Assembly (NCBI RefSeq): GCF_963975345.1
Contig: NZ_CAXBGE010000008.1
Location: 131,152 to 195,151, forward strand
Length of the DNA stretch: 64,000 nt
Source of the DNA: Maricaulis sp963975345
Lineage (GTDB): Bacteria; Pseudomonadota; Alphaproteobacteria; Caulobacterales; Maricaulaceae
Direction: 5' to 3'
Shown here: piece after piece, positions 1-8,310 of the stretch
How positions within the stretch are numbered: position 1 is the first letter of the stretch
Layout of the letters: each line of letters starts with the position of its first letter
Notes under the pieces: generated by a model
The model's input: only the letters and a program-made list of their open reading frames with translations
Database searches by the model: none
What the model was told of the DNA's origin: nothing
Translations under genes and position numbers: made by a program

Positions 1-280
1 CTGCGGCGCTGGCGCCGGCGCTGGCATGTATGCCCAGCTCGACAGTTTCGCCGTCAGCGGGCTCCAACGCGCCGCTGGCGGCACCTGTGAGGGTGATCGA
101 GCCAGCCGTGGTGATCTCACCGGCGGCGCGGCGCAGATCTGACCATTTCCACATTTCATGGCGCCGCGTCGGCAGGCCCTGAATGCGGGTTGCCTCACGC
201 AATTGGCCCAGCCAACCGGTCGCGCCCTCGAGCGTATCGATCAGGGCGGTTTCAGCCGCGATAGGTTTGATCACTCCCAT
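1..280 (-). CDS. sufD: SufD, Fe-S cluster assembly scaffold subunit (N-terminal part; gene runs off the window)
   Basis: Only the first 93 or so codons are inside the window. The reading frame starts at ATG 278-280, two bases after the sufC stop, and contains the GLPTRRHEMWKWSDLR segment typical of the SufD N-terminus (family consensus GLPTRR-E-WKYTDLR). SufD is a beta-helix protein that joins SufB and SufC in the cytosolic SufBC2D scaffold, where it is needed for iron entry and cluster assembly. It is clearly translated with sufC. The catalytic and interface regions lie outside the window, so nothing can be said about their integrity. Confidence 0.9.
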   Translation of the reverse strand, partial: MGVIKPIAAETALIDTLEGATGWLGQLREATRIQGLPTRRHEMWKWSDLRRAAGEITTAGSITLTGAASGALEPADGETVELGIHASAGASAA

Positions 281-282
281 GC

Positions 283-1047
<765 letters not shown>

Positions 1048-1111
1048 TTCACTCTCTTACGGTCATCAGATTTGTCGGCGCAACTCGCCGAGGTTCAAAT
1101 AGAATTCGAGG

Positions 1112-1789
1112 CTACCAATCCTGCGCCTTGCAGGCCGCGACTACGGCGGTCGCCGACAGCCGCATCGCCGCCATCCCGCTTTGGTCCAGCAGGCGGCAGT
1201 CATGGGCGGCATGATCGATCAGCAACTCATAGACCGTCCCGAGCCCGTCGACGGTTAGCCGGCTGGCCGTTTCATAAGAGGTCGCCGCGTCGCCGCGCGA
1301 TCGGGTGATCACCAGCCCGTCGCGGACGTCAAACGCATCAACGCCAAAGCCTGACAGTTCGCCAACCCGCTGGAACAGGCCTTCATCGTCCTGCTGCCAG
1401 ACCGACCAGAGCGTATTCACATTGCCGGTCAGCAGCGGAATGAAGAGCTCTTCACGGTCATCGCCATTGATGTCGCGCAGGGCCGGACTGGCCATGGCGT
1501 CCTCGATGGTGATCGGGCCAAAGCTTTGAACTTCCTGGCCTTCGAGGGTGTTGAGATTGACGGTCAGGCGCGTGCCGCGCGATGTCGAGGCATAGTCGAA
1601 GAACAATAGGTGATCCTCGTCGAACAGCAGGGCGCAGTCGGTGGCACCATTGCCGGCCGCCAACTCATCACACCAGGGCTGACCCTCATCATGGGCAAAG
1701 TCCGGCTGTTCAAAATCCTGCGCACAGCCCGCGCCGCCAATCAGGGCACAGCAACCAAGCGCCAGCAAAATGCGGTTTTTCAAGCTCAT
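1112..1789 (-). CDS. Predicted lipoprotein or exported protein of unknown function inside the suf operon
   Basis: This 225-residue protein has a basic N-terminus, a hydrophobic stretch and Cys22 in the context GGAGC, a weak lipobox; simple cleavage is the alternative. The mature part contains one FG-GAP/VCBS-like calcium-loop motif, DINGDDREEL, and is otherwise acidic and unrecognised. Its ATG overlaps the sufB stop (ATGA), so it is translationally coupled to sufB, and sufC follows 64 bases later. An exported protein is not expected in the Fe-S assembly pathway, which is cytosolic. Function is unknown; it may simply be a passenger in the operon. Confidence 0.75.
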   Translation of the reverse strand: MSLKNRILLALGCCALIGGAGCAQDFEQPDFAHDEGQPWCDELAAGNGATDCALLFDEDHLLFFDYASTSRGTRLTVNLNTLEGQEVQSFGPITIEDAMASPALRDINGDDREELFIPLLTGNVNTLWSVWQQDDEGLFQRVGELSGFGVDAFDVRDGLVITRSRGDAATSYETASRLTVDGLGTVYELLIDHAAHDCRLLDQSGMAAMRLSATAVVAACKAQDW

Positions 1790-3261
1790 CCCACACTCCC
1801 CTCAAGGCTGACCGCGAGAAGTTTTTGCGCCTCAACGGCAAATTCCATTGGCAATTGCTGCAACACGTCGCGCACGAAACCATTGACCAGCAGAGCGGTC
1901 GCCTGCTCCTCGGAGAGGCCGCGCTGGCGGGCGTAGAAGAGTTGATCTTCCGACAGGCGCGTCGTCGTCGCCTCGTGCTCAAGAATGGCTTTGGGCGTCT
2001 TGCACTCGATATAGGGCACAGTGTGAGCGCCGCAGGTATCGCCGATCAGCAGACTGTCGCACTGGGTGAAATTGCGCGCACCTTCCGCTTTGGCATGGAC
2101 CGAGACCAGGCCACGATAGGTCTGGTCGGACTTGCCCGCCGAAATCCCCTTGGAAATGATGCGGCTGGTCGAGCCCTTGCCGAGATGGATCATCTTGGTG
2201 CCGGTATCGGCCTGTTGATGACCATTGGTCACCGCGATCGAATAAAACTCACCACGCGAATTCTCGCCGCGCAGGATGCAGGACGGATATTTCCAGGTGA
2301 TCGCCGATCCGGTCTCGACCTGGGTCCAGGAGATCTTGGCATTCTTGCCGCGGCAATCGCCGCGCTTGGTGACGAAATTATACACCCCGCCCTTGCCGTC
2401 AGCATCACCGGGCCACCAGTTCTGAACGGTCGAGTATTTGATCTCGGCATCATCGAGCGCGACCAGTTCGACCACGGCAGCGTGGAGCTGGTTCTCGTCG
2501 CGCATCGGCGCGGTGCAGCCTTCCAGATAAGAGACATAGGAGCCTTTGTCGGCGATGATCAGCGTGCGCTCGAACTGGCCGGTGCCTTCGGCATTCATCC
2601 GGAAATAGGTCGAGAGCTCCATCGGGCAGCGCACGCCGGGCGGCACATAGACGAAGGACCCGTCGGAGAAGACGGCTGAATTAAGCGTCGCGAAGAAATT
2701 GTCAGACGCGGGAACCACCGTACCAAGATATTTGCGCACCAGTTCGGGATGATCACGCAGGGCTTCGGAGATCGGGCAGAAGATGACGCCTGCCTTGGCC
2801 AACTCCTTCTTGAAGGTGGTCACAACGGAGACGCTGTCGAACACGGCATCAACCGCGACCTTGTTTTCTGAACCCTTGACGCCGAGCAAAACTTCCTGCT
2901 CGCGCAGCGGAATGCCCAGCTTGGCGAAGTCGGCGAGGATTTCCTCGGGCACGTCATCGATTGACTCGTATTTCACGCCGCCCTTGGCACCGGCATAATA
3001 GCGGATATTCTGATAATCGATCTCCGGGAAACGGACATTGGCCCATTCCGGATTTTTCATCTCCTGCCAGCGCTCATAGGCCGCGAGGCGCCAGTCGAGC
3101 ATCCATTGCGGCTCGTCCTTGGAAGCAGAGATATAGCGGATGATGTCGGTATTCAGCCCCTTCGGCGCGATGTCCTGTTCGACATCGGTCGTGAAGCCAT
3201 ACTTGTACTTGCCGGATTCCAGCTCGCGGACATCGTCGATGGTTTGTTTGATCGCTGCCAT
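1786..3261 (-). CDS. sufB: SufB, Fe-S cluster assembly scaffold
   Basis: SufB is the core scaffold of the SufBC2D complex and receives sulfide from the cysteine desulfurase. The 491-residue product begins MAAIKQTIDDVRELESGKYKYGF and carries the highly conserved core segments VPPGVRCPMELSTYFR, NFVTKRGDCRGKNAKISWTQVETGSAITWKYPSC and GDTCGAHTVPYIECKTPKAILEHEATTTRLSEDQLFY. I chose ATG 3259-3261, preceded by AGGA. A longer in-frame start at 3333 would reach into the desulfurase gene and add a non-conserved extension. The gap to the desulfurase stop is 14 bases, and the 3' end overlaps the lipoprotein start. Confidence 0.97.
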   Translation of the reverse strand: MAAIKQTIDDVRELESGKYKYGFTTDVEQDIAPKGLNTDIIRYISASKDEPQWMLDWRLAAYERWQEMKNPEWANVRFPEIDYQNIRYYAGAKGGVKYESIDDVPEEILADFAKLGIPLREQEVLLGVKGSENKVAVDAVFDSVSVVTTFKKELAKAGVIFCPISEALRDHPELVRKYLGTVVPASDNFFATLNSAVFSDGSFVYVPPGVRCPMELSTYFRMNAEGTGQFERTLIIADKGSYVSYLEGCTAPMRDENQLHAAVVELVALDDAEIKYSTVQNWWPGDADGKGGVYNFVTKRGDCRGKNAKISWTQVETGSAITWKYPSCILRGENSRGEFYSIAVTNGHQQADTGTKMIHLGKGSTSRIISKGISAGKSDQTYRGLVSVHAKAEGARNFTQCDSLLIGDTCGAHTVPYIECKTPKAILEHEATTTRLSEDQLFYARQRGLSEEQATALLVNGFVRDVLQQLPMEFAVEAQKLLAVSLEGSVG

Positions 3262-3275
3262 AATTCCTATCGCCT

Positions 3276-4427
3276 TCAGGCGTTCACCGGTGTTTTCGGG
3301 GCGATGCGGGTGTGCGCAGCCGTCCAGGCGCACGCAAACGCATCGATATCGTCTTCATTCGAGGGCCAGCCGAAGCTGATCCGGATCAGGCCCTCGGCGG
3401 GGCCGGTCTTGAGGCCGAGCGCCAGGCCCGCCTTGGAGCCGCGCGTCTTGCCGGAGGAACAGGCCGAACCGGCGCTGATCGAGATATTCGCCAGATCCAT
3501 CGCCATCACCTGCGTCTCGCCCTTCCAGGACGGATGCGCGATGGAGAGTGTATTGGGCAGGCGCGGAGCACCTTCGCCGAGGATCTCGATTTCGGGAGCG
3601 GCCGTTTTCAGGCGCGCTTGCAGGGCATCGCGCCAATCGGCCAAAGCCGCGAATTGATCAAGGTCGGCGACAGCCAGCTCCAGCGCTTGGCCAAGCCCGG
3701 CAATGCCGGCAACATTCAGCGTCCCGCCGCGACGGCCCTTCTCCTGGCCACCGCCATGATGATGGCGCGAGAGCGGCGCATTGCAGGCGGCGATCAGAGC
3801 GCCAACGCCCTGTGGGCCACCGAATTTATGGGCCGAAATCGCCATGTAATCCGCGCCGAGCGCCGCAAAATCGACGGCGATCTTGCCGACGGCCTGGATG
3901 GCATCGACGATCATCAACCCGTCATGTTCATGGATCATCGCCGCCGCGGCCTCGACCGGCTGAATTGTGCCGATCTCGTTATTGGCCAGCATCAGGGCCA
4001 ACACGGGGCGACCATCCTGCTCGGCGTCCCACTTTGCCAGGCGCTGCTCCAGCCAAGCCAGGTCGGCAGTCCCGGTGGGCGTCACCGGCAGGATTTCGAC
4101 TGGCAGACCGGAGGCGCGCGCCGTCGAAGCGATCGCCTCATGCTCGAGCGCCGAGACGATCAGCCGTCTGGCGTTGCCAGCATCAATCGCCGAGTGCAGC
4201 GCCAGATTGGTCGCTTCGGTGCCGCCGGAGGTGAAGATCACATCCTCCGCCCGGGCGCACAACAAACGGCCCACCACGCGGCGCACATCCTCGACGGCGC
4301 GCGCTGCCTGCTGGCCATCGCGGTGCACGGAGGACGGATTGGCGGTGCGGGTCATCGCATCAGCCATCGCCGCAATCACCTGCGGCCTCACCGTCGTTGT
4401 GGCGTTATGATCGAGATAGAGCCGCAT
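3276..4427 (-). CDS. Cysteine desulfurase (IscS/NifS type) of the suf operon
   Basis: This PLP enzyme takes sulfur from L-cysteine as an enzyme persulfide to feed SufB. The 383-residue product starts MRLYLDHNATTTVRP, the canonical NifS/IscS N-terminus. It has the PLP-Lys motif AISAHKFGGPQGVGAL and the catalytic loop AGSACSSGKT, so the persulfide Cys is present. The short SSGKT-type loop places it nearer the IscS/NifS group than the SufS group. I chose ATG 4425-4427, four bases after the iscR stop; an upstream in-frame start at 4496 lies inside iscR. An iscR-desulfurase-sufB order is common in alphaproteobacteria. Confidence 0.93.
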   Translation of the reverse strand: MRLYLDHNATTTVRPQVIAAMADAMTRTANPSSVHRDGQQAARAVEDVRRVVGRLLCARAEDVIFTSGGTEATNLALHSAIDAGNARRLIVSALEHEAIASTARASGLPVEILPVTPTGTADLAWLEQRLAKWDAEQDGRPVLALMLANNEIGTIQPVEAAAAMIHEHDGLMIVDAIQAVGKIAVDFAALGADYMAISAHKFGGPQGVGALIAACNAPLSRHHHGGGQEKGRRGGTLNVAGIAGLGQALELAVADLDQFAALADWRDALQARLKTAAPEIEILGEGAPRLPNTLSIAHPSWKGETQVMAMDLANISISAGSACSSGKTRGSKAGLALGLKTGPAEGLIRISFGWPSNEDDIDAFACAWTAAHTRIAPKTPVNA

Positions 4428-4431
4428 GATG

Positions 4432-4914
4432 CTATTCGGCCGCCTGGTGGTTGAGGCCGAGGCTGATGGCCCGTTCAAACCGTCCCGTCGCGCCACTGGC
4501 CGAGCCCTGAAGCCGCCGCTCGGTCACGTCTTCCAGCGAAACAGAGCTCAAAAACAGGAAAATATGCCGGCCCAGCTCATCCCACAAATCATGGGTGACA
4601 CAGCGGCGGCCATCGGCCAGGCAGCCCTTGGCGTTGGAACAGCGGGTCGCGCGCAAAGGTTCGTCAACGGCGGAAATGATATCGGAAATGCGGATTTCGG
4701 AAGCCGCGCGACTGAGGCGATAGCCCCCGCCCGGCCCGCGCACACTGGAAACCACCTCGGCCCGACGCAGCTTCGCAAACAATTGTTCCAGGTAGGACAA
4801 TGAGATCGACTGGCGTGAGGCGATATCCGCCAATGTCACCGGACCGTCGCCGCTCGCGGCGGCAAGGTCGGCCATCGCCATCACGGCGTAACGCCCCTTG
4901 GTGCTCAGCTTCAT
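4432..4914 (-). CDS. iscR: IscR-like Rrf2-family regulator
   Basis: This 160-residue winged-helix regulator (MKLSTKGRYAVMAMADLA start, recognition region SISLSYLEQLFAKLRRAEVVSSVRGPGGGYRL) has three cysteines at 92, 98 and 105. They match the [2Fe-2S] ligand triad of E. coli IscR except that the second spacing is one residue longer. The following THDLW matches the His-containing segment. Holo-IscR represses its own suf/isc operon when clusters are sufficient. It is first in the operon, with a strong AAGGAGG Shine-Dalgarno and an IscR-type site upstream, so autoregulation is likely. Confidence 0.93.
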   Translation of the reverse strand: MKLSTKGRYAVMAMADLAAASGDGPVTLADIASRQSISLSYLEQLFAKLRRAEVVSSVRGPGGGYRLSRAASEIRISDIISAVDEPLRATRCSNAKGCLADGRRCVTHDLWDELGRHIFLFLSSVSLEDVTERRLQGSASGATGRFERAISLGLNHQAAE

Positions 4915-5011
4915 GCGTTTGCCTCCTTAAACACTCGCATCTCGCATAGTGATCATGCTAAGACCCGGCCCTTCGGAGGGACGCGCGCTCAATGCTGGGC
5001 ATGCGAGTCCA

Positions 5012-5036
5012 ATATCCGAGTAGGTTAGTCAACTAT
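5012..5036. promoter_or_regulatory. IscR type 1-like operator of the iscR-suf operon
   Basis: The 25-bp element begins ATATCCGAGT, has AGGTT in the centre and ends AGTCAACTAT. Compared with the E. coli type 1 consensus (ATA, then SYY, GACT, a 5-base A/T-rich centre, AGTC, RRS, TAT), I count 21 of 25 positions in agreement. It lies about 100 bases upstream of iscR. On the minus strand it contains TTGACT, which could be the -35 element, so binding would block transcription. It is also within the 208-bp divergent region with the hydrolase gene. Confidence 0.75.
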
Positions 5037-5122
5037 ATGACCCCGGTTACGCGCCGTTACAAGGCGCGATTTGCCGCATGGTCACACGAAATCGGTGGCA
5101 GCACCCAGGAAGGCGAGACTGA

Positions 5123-5806
5123 ATGCCTGACGTAATCATTCCCGGCCCAGCCGGTCGGCTTGAAGGGCGTTACAGCCCGAGCGAAGACCCAACGGCGCCT
5201 GTCGCGCTGATTCTCCACGCTCATCCGCTCGGCGGCGGGCATATGGAGAACCCGCTGGTGGAGATGATGTATGATTCATTCCGCAAGCGAAATTTCGCGA
5301 CCCTGCGCTTCAATTTCCGCGGCGTTGGCCGCAGCCAGGGCAGCTATGACCAGGGCTTGGGCGAATTGTCCGATGCCGCCACCGTGCTCGACTGGGTCCA
5401 GGGCTATAATGCGACAGCGCGCTATTGCTGGGTCGCGGGCCATTCCTTCGGCGCCTGGGTTGGTATGCAGCTTTTGATGCGGCGACCAGAAATTGCCGGT
5501 TTCGTCTCGGTGGCACCGCCGACCAATATGTATGACTTCACCTTCCTGGCTCCCTGCCCGGCCTCGGGCATCATCGTCCATGGCGGCGCTGACAAGATCG
5601 TGCCGGTCGACGATGTCGAGCGGGTGATGTCGAAAGTGCGTGTGCAAAAAGGGATCGAGATCAAACGCGATATCATCCCCGACGCCAATCACCTGTTCAC
5701 TGAACACCTGCCGGAACTCGAGCGGCGGATGAATACCTATCTCGACGAGCGCATCCCGCTGGTCGAAAAGGAACGCTCCGAACGCCAGATCACCGGCAAG
5801 CGTTAA
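5123..5806 (+). CDS. Alpha/beta hydrolase (COG2945-like)
   Basis: This 227-residue serine hydrolase has LHAHPLGGG near the oxyanion strand, nucleophile elbow GHSFGAW (Ser at the centre), a candidate acid in HGGADKIVPVDDV and a catalytic His in PDANHLF. No signal peptide is present, so it should be cytosolic. The RFNFRGVGRSQG segment is typical of the short alpha/beta hydrolases often annotated as dienelactone-hydrolase-like. The substrate cannot be read from sequence. It diverges from iscR, and a strong hairpin terminator follows. Confidence 0.85.
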   Translation: MPDVIIPGPAGRLEGRYSPSEDPTAPVALILHAHPLGGGHMENPLVEMMYDSFRKRNFATLRFNFRGVGRSQGSYDQGLGELSDAATVLDWVQGYNATARYCWVAGHSFGAWVGMQLLMRRPEIAGFVSVAPPTNMYDFTFLAPCPASGIIVHGGADKIVPVDDVERVMSKVRVQKGIEIKRDIIPDANHLFTEHLPELERRMNTYLDERIPLVEKERSERQITGKR

Positions 5807-5834
5807 ACGCTTCGACGGACGCATCCAATAAAAG

Positions 5835-5864
5835 CGCCGCCGGCCTCGCAGCCGGCGGCGTTTT
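5835..5864. terminator. Bidirectional intrinsic terminator between the hydrolase gene and anmK
   Basis: A perfect 10-bp GC stem (CGCCGCCGGC paired with 5851-5860), a 6-base loop and TTTT follow on the plus strand. AAAA precedes the stem, so it can also terminate the convergent anmK transcript. Confidence 0.9.
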
Positions 5865-5883
5865 CATGTCACCCGTCCGGATA

Positions 5884-6993
5884 TCAGGCTTTGGCGTGAG
5901 CGAGACGACCACCACAGGTCGGACGCGACACACCGGTCGTCGACGGGATGCTGGTGGGAAGCCCGGCGGTCACCCGGGCGGCCAGCCAGGCGAAAGCCTC
6001 GGCTTCCAGCAGATCGCCGCGCCAGCCAACCGCCTCGACCGGTTCGGGACGAACGCCCATCGCGGCCCCCATTGTCCGCATCAGGACCGGATTATGCCGT
6101 CCGCCGCCGGTCGCGAGGATACGTCCAGGTTGGCCGAGCTGATCGATCGCCGCCGCCACCGTGCGGGCCGTAAACGCCGTCAAAGTCGCGGCCCCATCAG
6201 CATCGCTGAGATGCTGCACAGCATCGAGTGAGAAGTCCCAACGGTCGAGGGATTTCGGGGGTGCTTTGGCGAAAAACGGGTGTTTCATCAAAGCTTTCAA
6301 TGCCGGCGCATCGATCTTGCCGCGCGCCGCCAACTCGCCATTGCGGTCATGACTGGTGCCCAGCCGCTGCTGACACCAGGCATCGATCAGGCCGTTGGCC
6401 GGTCCGGTATCGAAGGCGACCGGGTCACTGTCGGGCGCGAGCCAGGTGACATTGGCGACGCCGCCGAGATTGACCACGGCCAGCGGCAGGTCCAGAGCGC
6501 CCTGCGCGACCAGTGCGGCGTGATACAGCGGGGCCAGAGGCGCACCCTGCCCGCCCGCTTCAATATCGGCGCTGCGAAAATCATAGACAACATCAATGCC
6601 CAGTCGTTCGGCCAGCGCGGCGCCATCGCCCAGCTGCAGCGTGCGGCCATGCCGCCGGCCTGCCGGGGCGCGGTGGAGCACGGTTTGACCGTGAAAGCCG
6701 ACCAAGCTGATCTGTCGTCGTTGCAAGCCGGAACTGGCGATTACCACCTCGACAAGCTCGGCATGGCTGGTTGTCAGCACCGCTTCGGCGCCCGAGAAAT
6801 CCGGCGCCTCGCCCTGGAAATCCCACGCCAAGGCCGCATCGACCGCCGCTTGCAGCACCGCGCGCTCCTGCGCGCTGTATGGACGGGTCTCACCAACCCC
6901 AAATTCGGAGATCCGTTCGCCATCGGTCCGGATCAAAGCCGCATCGACGCCATCCAGCGAGGTACCGCTCATCAATCCGATCACGTAATTCAT
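5884..6993 (-). CDS. anmK: Anhydro-N-acetylmuramic acid kinase
   Basis: AnmK phosphorylates and opens 1,6-anhydro-MurNAc from peptidoglycan turnover, giving MurNAc-6-P for recycling. The 369-residue product starts MNYVIGLMSGTSLDGVDAAL, the family signature, with VGFHGQTVLH, AVVNLGGVANVTWL, AFDTGPANGLID and the terminal SIPSTTGVSRPTCGG all present. I chose ATG 6991-6993 with GAGGG upstream; an upstream in-frame start would add an unsupported extension. It diverges from tyrS, an arrangement also seen in related alphaproteobacteria. Confidence 0.95.
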   Translation of the reverse strand: MNYVIGLMSGTSLDGVDAALIRTDGERISEFGVGETRPYSAQERAVLQAAVDAALAWDFQGEAPDFSGAEAVLTTSHAELVEVVIASSGLQRRQISLVGFHGQTVLHRAPAGRRHGRTLQLGDGAALAERLGIDVVYDFRSADIEAGGQGAPLAPLYHAALVAQGALDLPLAVVNLGGVANVTWLAPDSDPVAFDTGPANGLIDAWCQQRLGTSHDRNGELAARGKIDAPALKALMKHPFFAKAPPKSLDRWDFSLDAVQHLSDADGAATLTAFTARTVAAAIDQLGQPGRILATGGGRHNPVLMRTMGAAMGVRPEPVEAVGWRGDLLEAEAFAWLAARVTAGLPTSIPSTTGVSRPTCGGRLAHAKA

Positions 6994-7056
6994 GCGCGCG
7001 CCCTCTTTTCTCGCATCGATTGTCGACCTAGAAACCCATGTATCAGGAGAGACGTC

Positions 7057-8310
7057 ATGAGCGAATACAAATCCGATCTGGTCAACACGCTGGTTGAACG
7101 CGGCTACCATTTCCAGTCCACCAATCTGGACGGGCTTGATGAGGCTGCACAGGCGGGGATCGTGACCGGCTATATCGGTTTCGACGCGACCGGCGCGAGC
7201 CTGCATGTCGGCTCACTGGTTCAGATCATGATGTTGCGGCGGATGCAGCAAGCCGGCCACAAGCCGATCATCCTGATGGGCGGTGGCACGACCAAGATTG
7301 GCGACCCGTCCGGCAAGGACAAAACCCGCTCCATGCTCACCCACGAACAGATCCAGGCCAACAAGACCTCGATCCTGACCGCCTTCAACGCGCTGGTGAA
7401 AATCGGCAACGGACCAACCGATGCCATCGTCGTCGACAATGATGACTGGCTCTCGGCCTATGGCTATGTCGAGTTTCTGCGCCTGTTCGGGCCGCATTTC
7501 ACCATCAACCGCATGCTGACCTTCGACTCGGTCAAGCTGCGGCTGGACCGCGAACAGCCGCTGACCTTCCTGGAATTCAACTACATGCTGCTGCAAGCGG
7601 TCGATTTTCTCGAACTCCTGCGCCGCCATGGCTGCACGCTGCAGCTCGGCGGGGCCGATCAATGGGGCAATATCGTCAATGGTGTCGAGCTGTGCCGCCG
7701 CGTCGATCAGGCCGAAGTGTTCGGCTTCACCACGCCACTGATCACGACCTCATCGGGCACCAAGATGGGCAAGACCGCCGAGGGCGCCGTCTGGCTCAAT
7801 GCCGACCAGCTCAGCGGCTATGAATACTGGCAGTTCTGGCGCAATACCGAGGATGCCGATGTCGGCAGATTCCTGCGCCTGTTCACTGATCTGCCTCTGG
7901 CTGAAATCGCCGCCCTCGAAGCCCTCGAGGGTGCCGATATCAACACGGCGAAAGTCCGGCTCGCCAATGAAGCCACCACCTTGTTGCACGGCGCGCAGGC
8001 GGCGCGCGAGGCCGAGCAGACGGCGCAGCAAACCTTCGCTGAAGGTGGTGCAGGGGCAGGCCTGCCGACAGTCGAGTTTACCGACCTGGACGGTGGTGCC
8101 GTGTCACTGGTTGGACTGTTCGTCGAGTGCGGCTTGGCCGCATCAAACGGCGAAGTCCGCCGTCACATCAAGGCCGGCGCTGCGAAGGTCAATGGCGAGA
8201 CACTGACCGATCCGATGGCGATGGCCAGCGCGGACATGGTGCAGGATGGGGCGATCAAGCTGTCAATCGGCAAGAAGCGTCACGCCCTCGCCAAACCGGT
8301 CCAGGGCTAG
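7057..8310 (+). CDS. tyrS: Tyrosyl-tRNA synthetase
   Basis: This class I synthetase charges tRNA-Tyr. The 417-residue product has HVGSL (HIGH equivalent, residues 50-54), the tyrosine-pocket GGADQWGNIVNGVEL, KMGKT (KMSKS equivalent, about 236-240) and a C-terminal S4 RNA-binding domain (VECGLAASNGEVRRHIKAGAAKVNGE). I chose ATG 7057 with AGGAGAG upstream; the frame is open farther upstream, but that part is antisense to anmK. The TAG stop shares its bases with the stop of the convergent AsmA-like gene. Confidence 0.97.
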   Translation: MSEYKSDLVNTLVERGYHFQSTNLDGLDEAAQAGIVTGYIGFDATGASLHVGSLVQIMMLRRMQQAGHKPIILMGGGTTKIGDPSGKDKTRSMLTHEQIQANKTSILTAFNALVKIGNGPTDAIVVDNDDWLSAYGYVEFLRLFGPHFTINRMLTFDSVKLRLDREQPLTFLEFNYMLLQAVDFLELLRRHGCTLQLGGADQWGNIVNGVELCRRVDQAEVFGFTTPLITTSSGTKMGKTAEGAVWLNADQLSGYEYWQFWRNTEDADVGRFLRLFTDLPLAEIAALEALEGADINTAKVRLANEATTLLHGAQAAREAEQTAQQTFAEGGAGAGLPTVEFTDLDGGAVSLVGLFVECGLAASNGEVRRHIKAGAAKVNGETLTDPMAMASADMVQDGAIKLSIGKKRHALAKPVQG

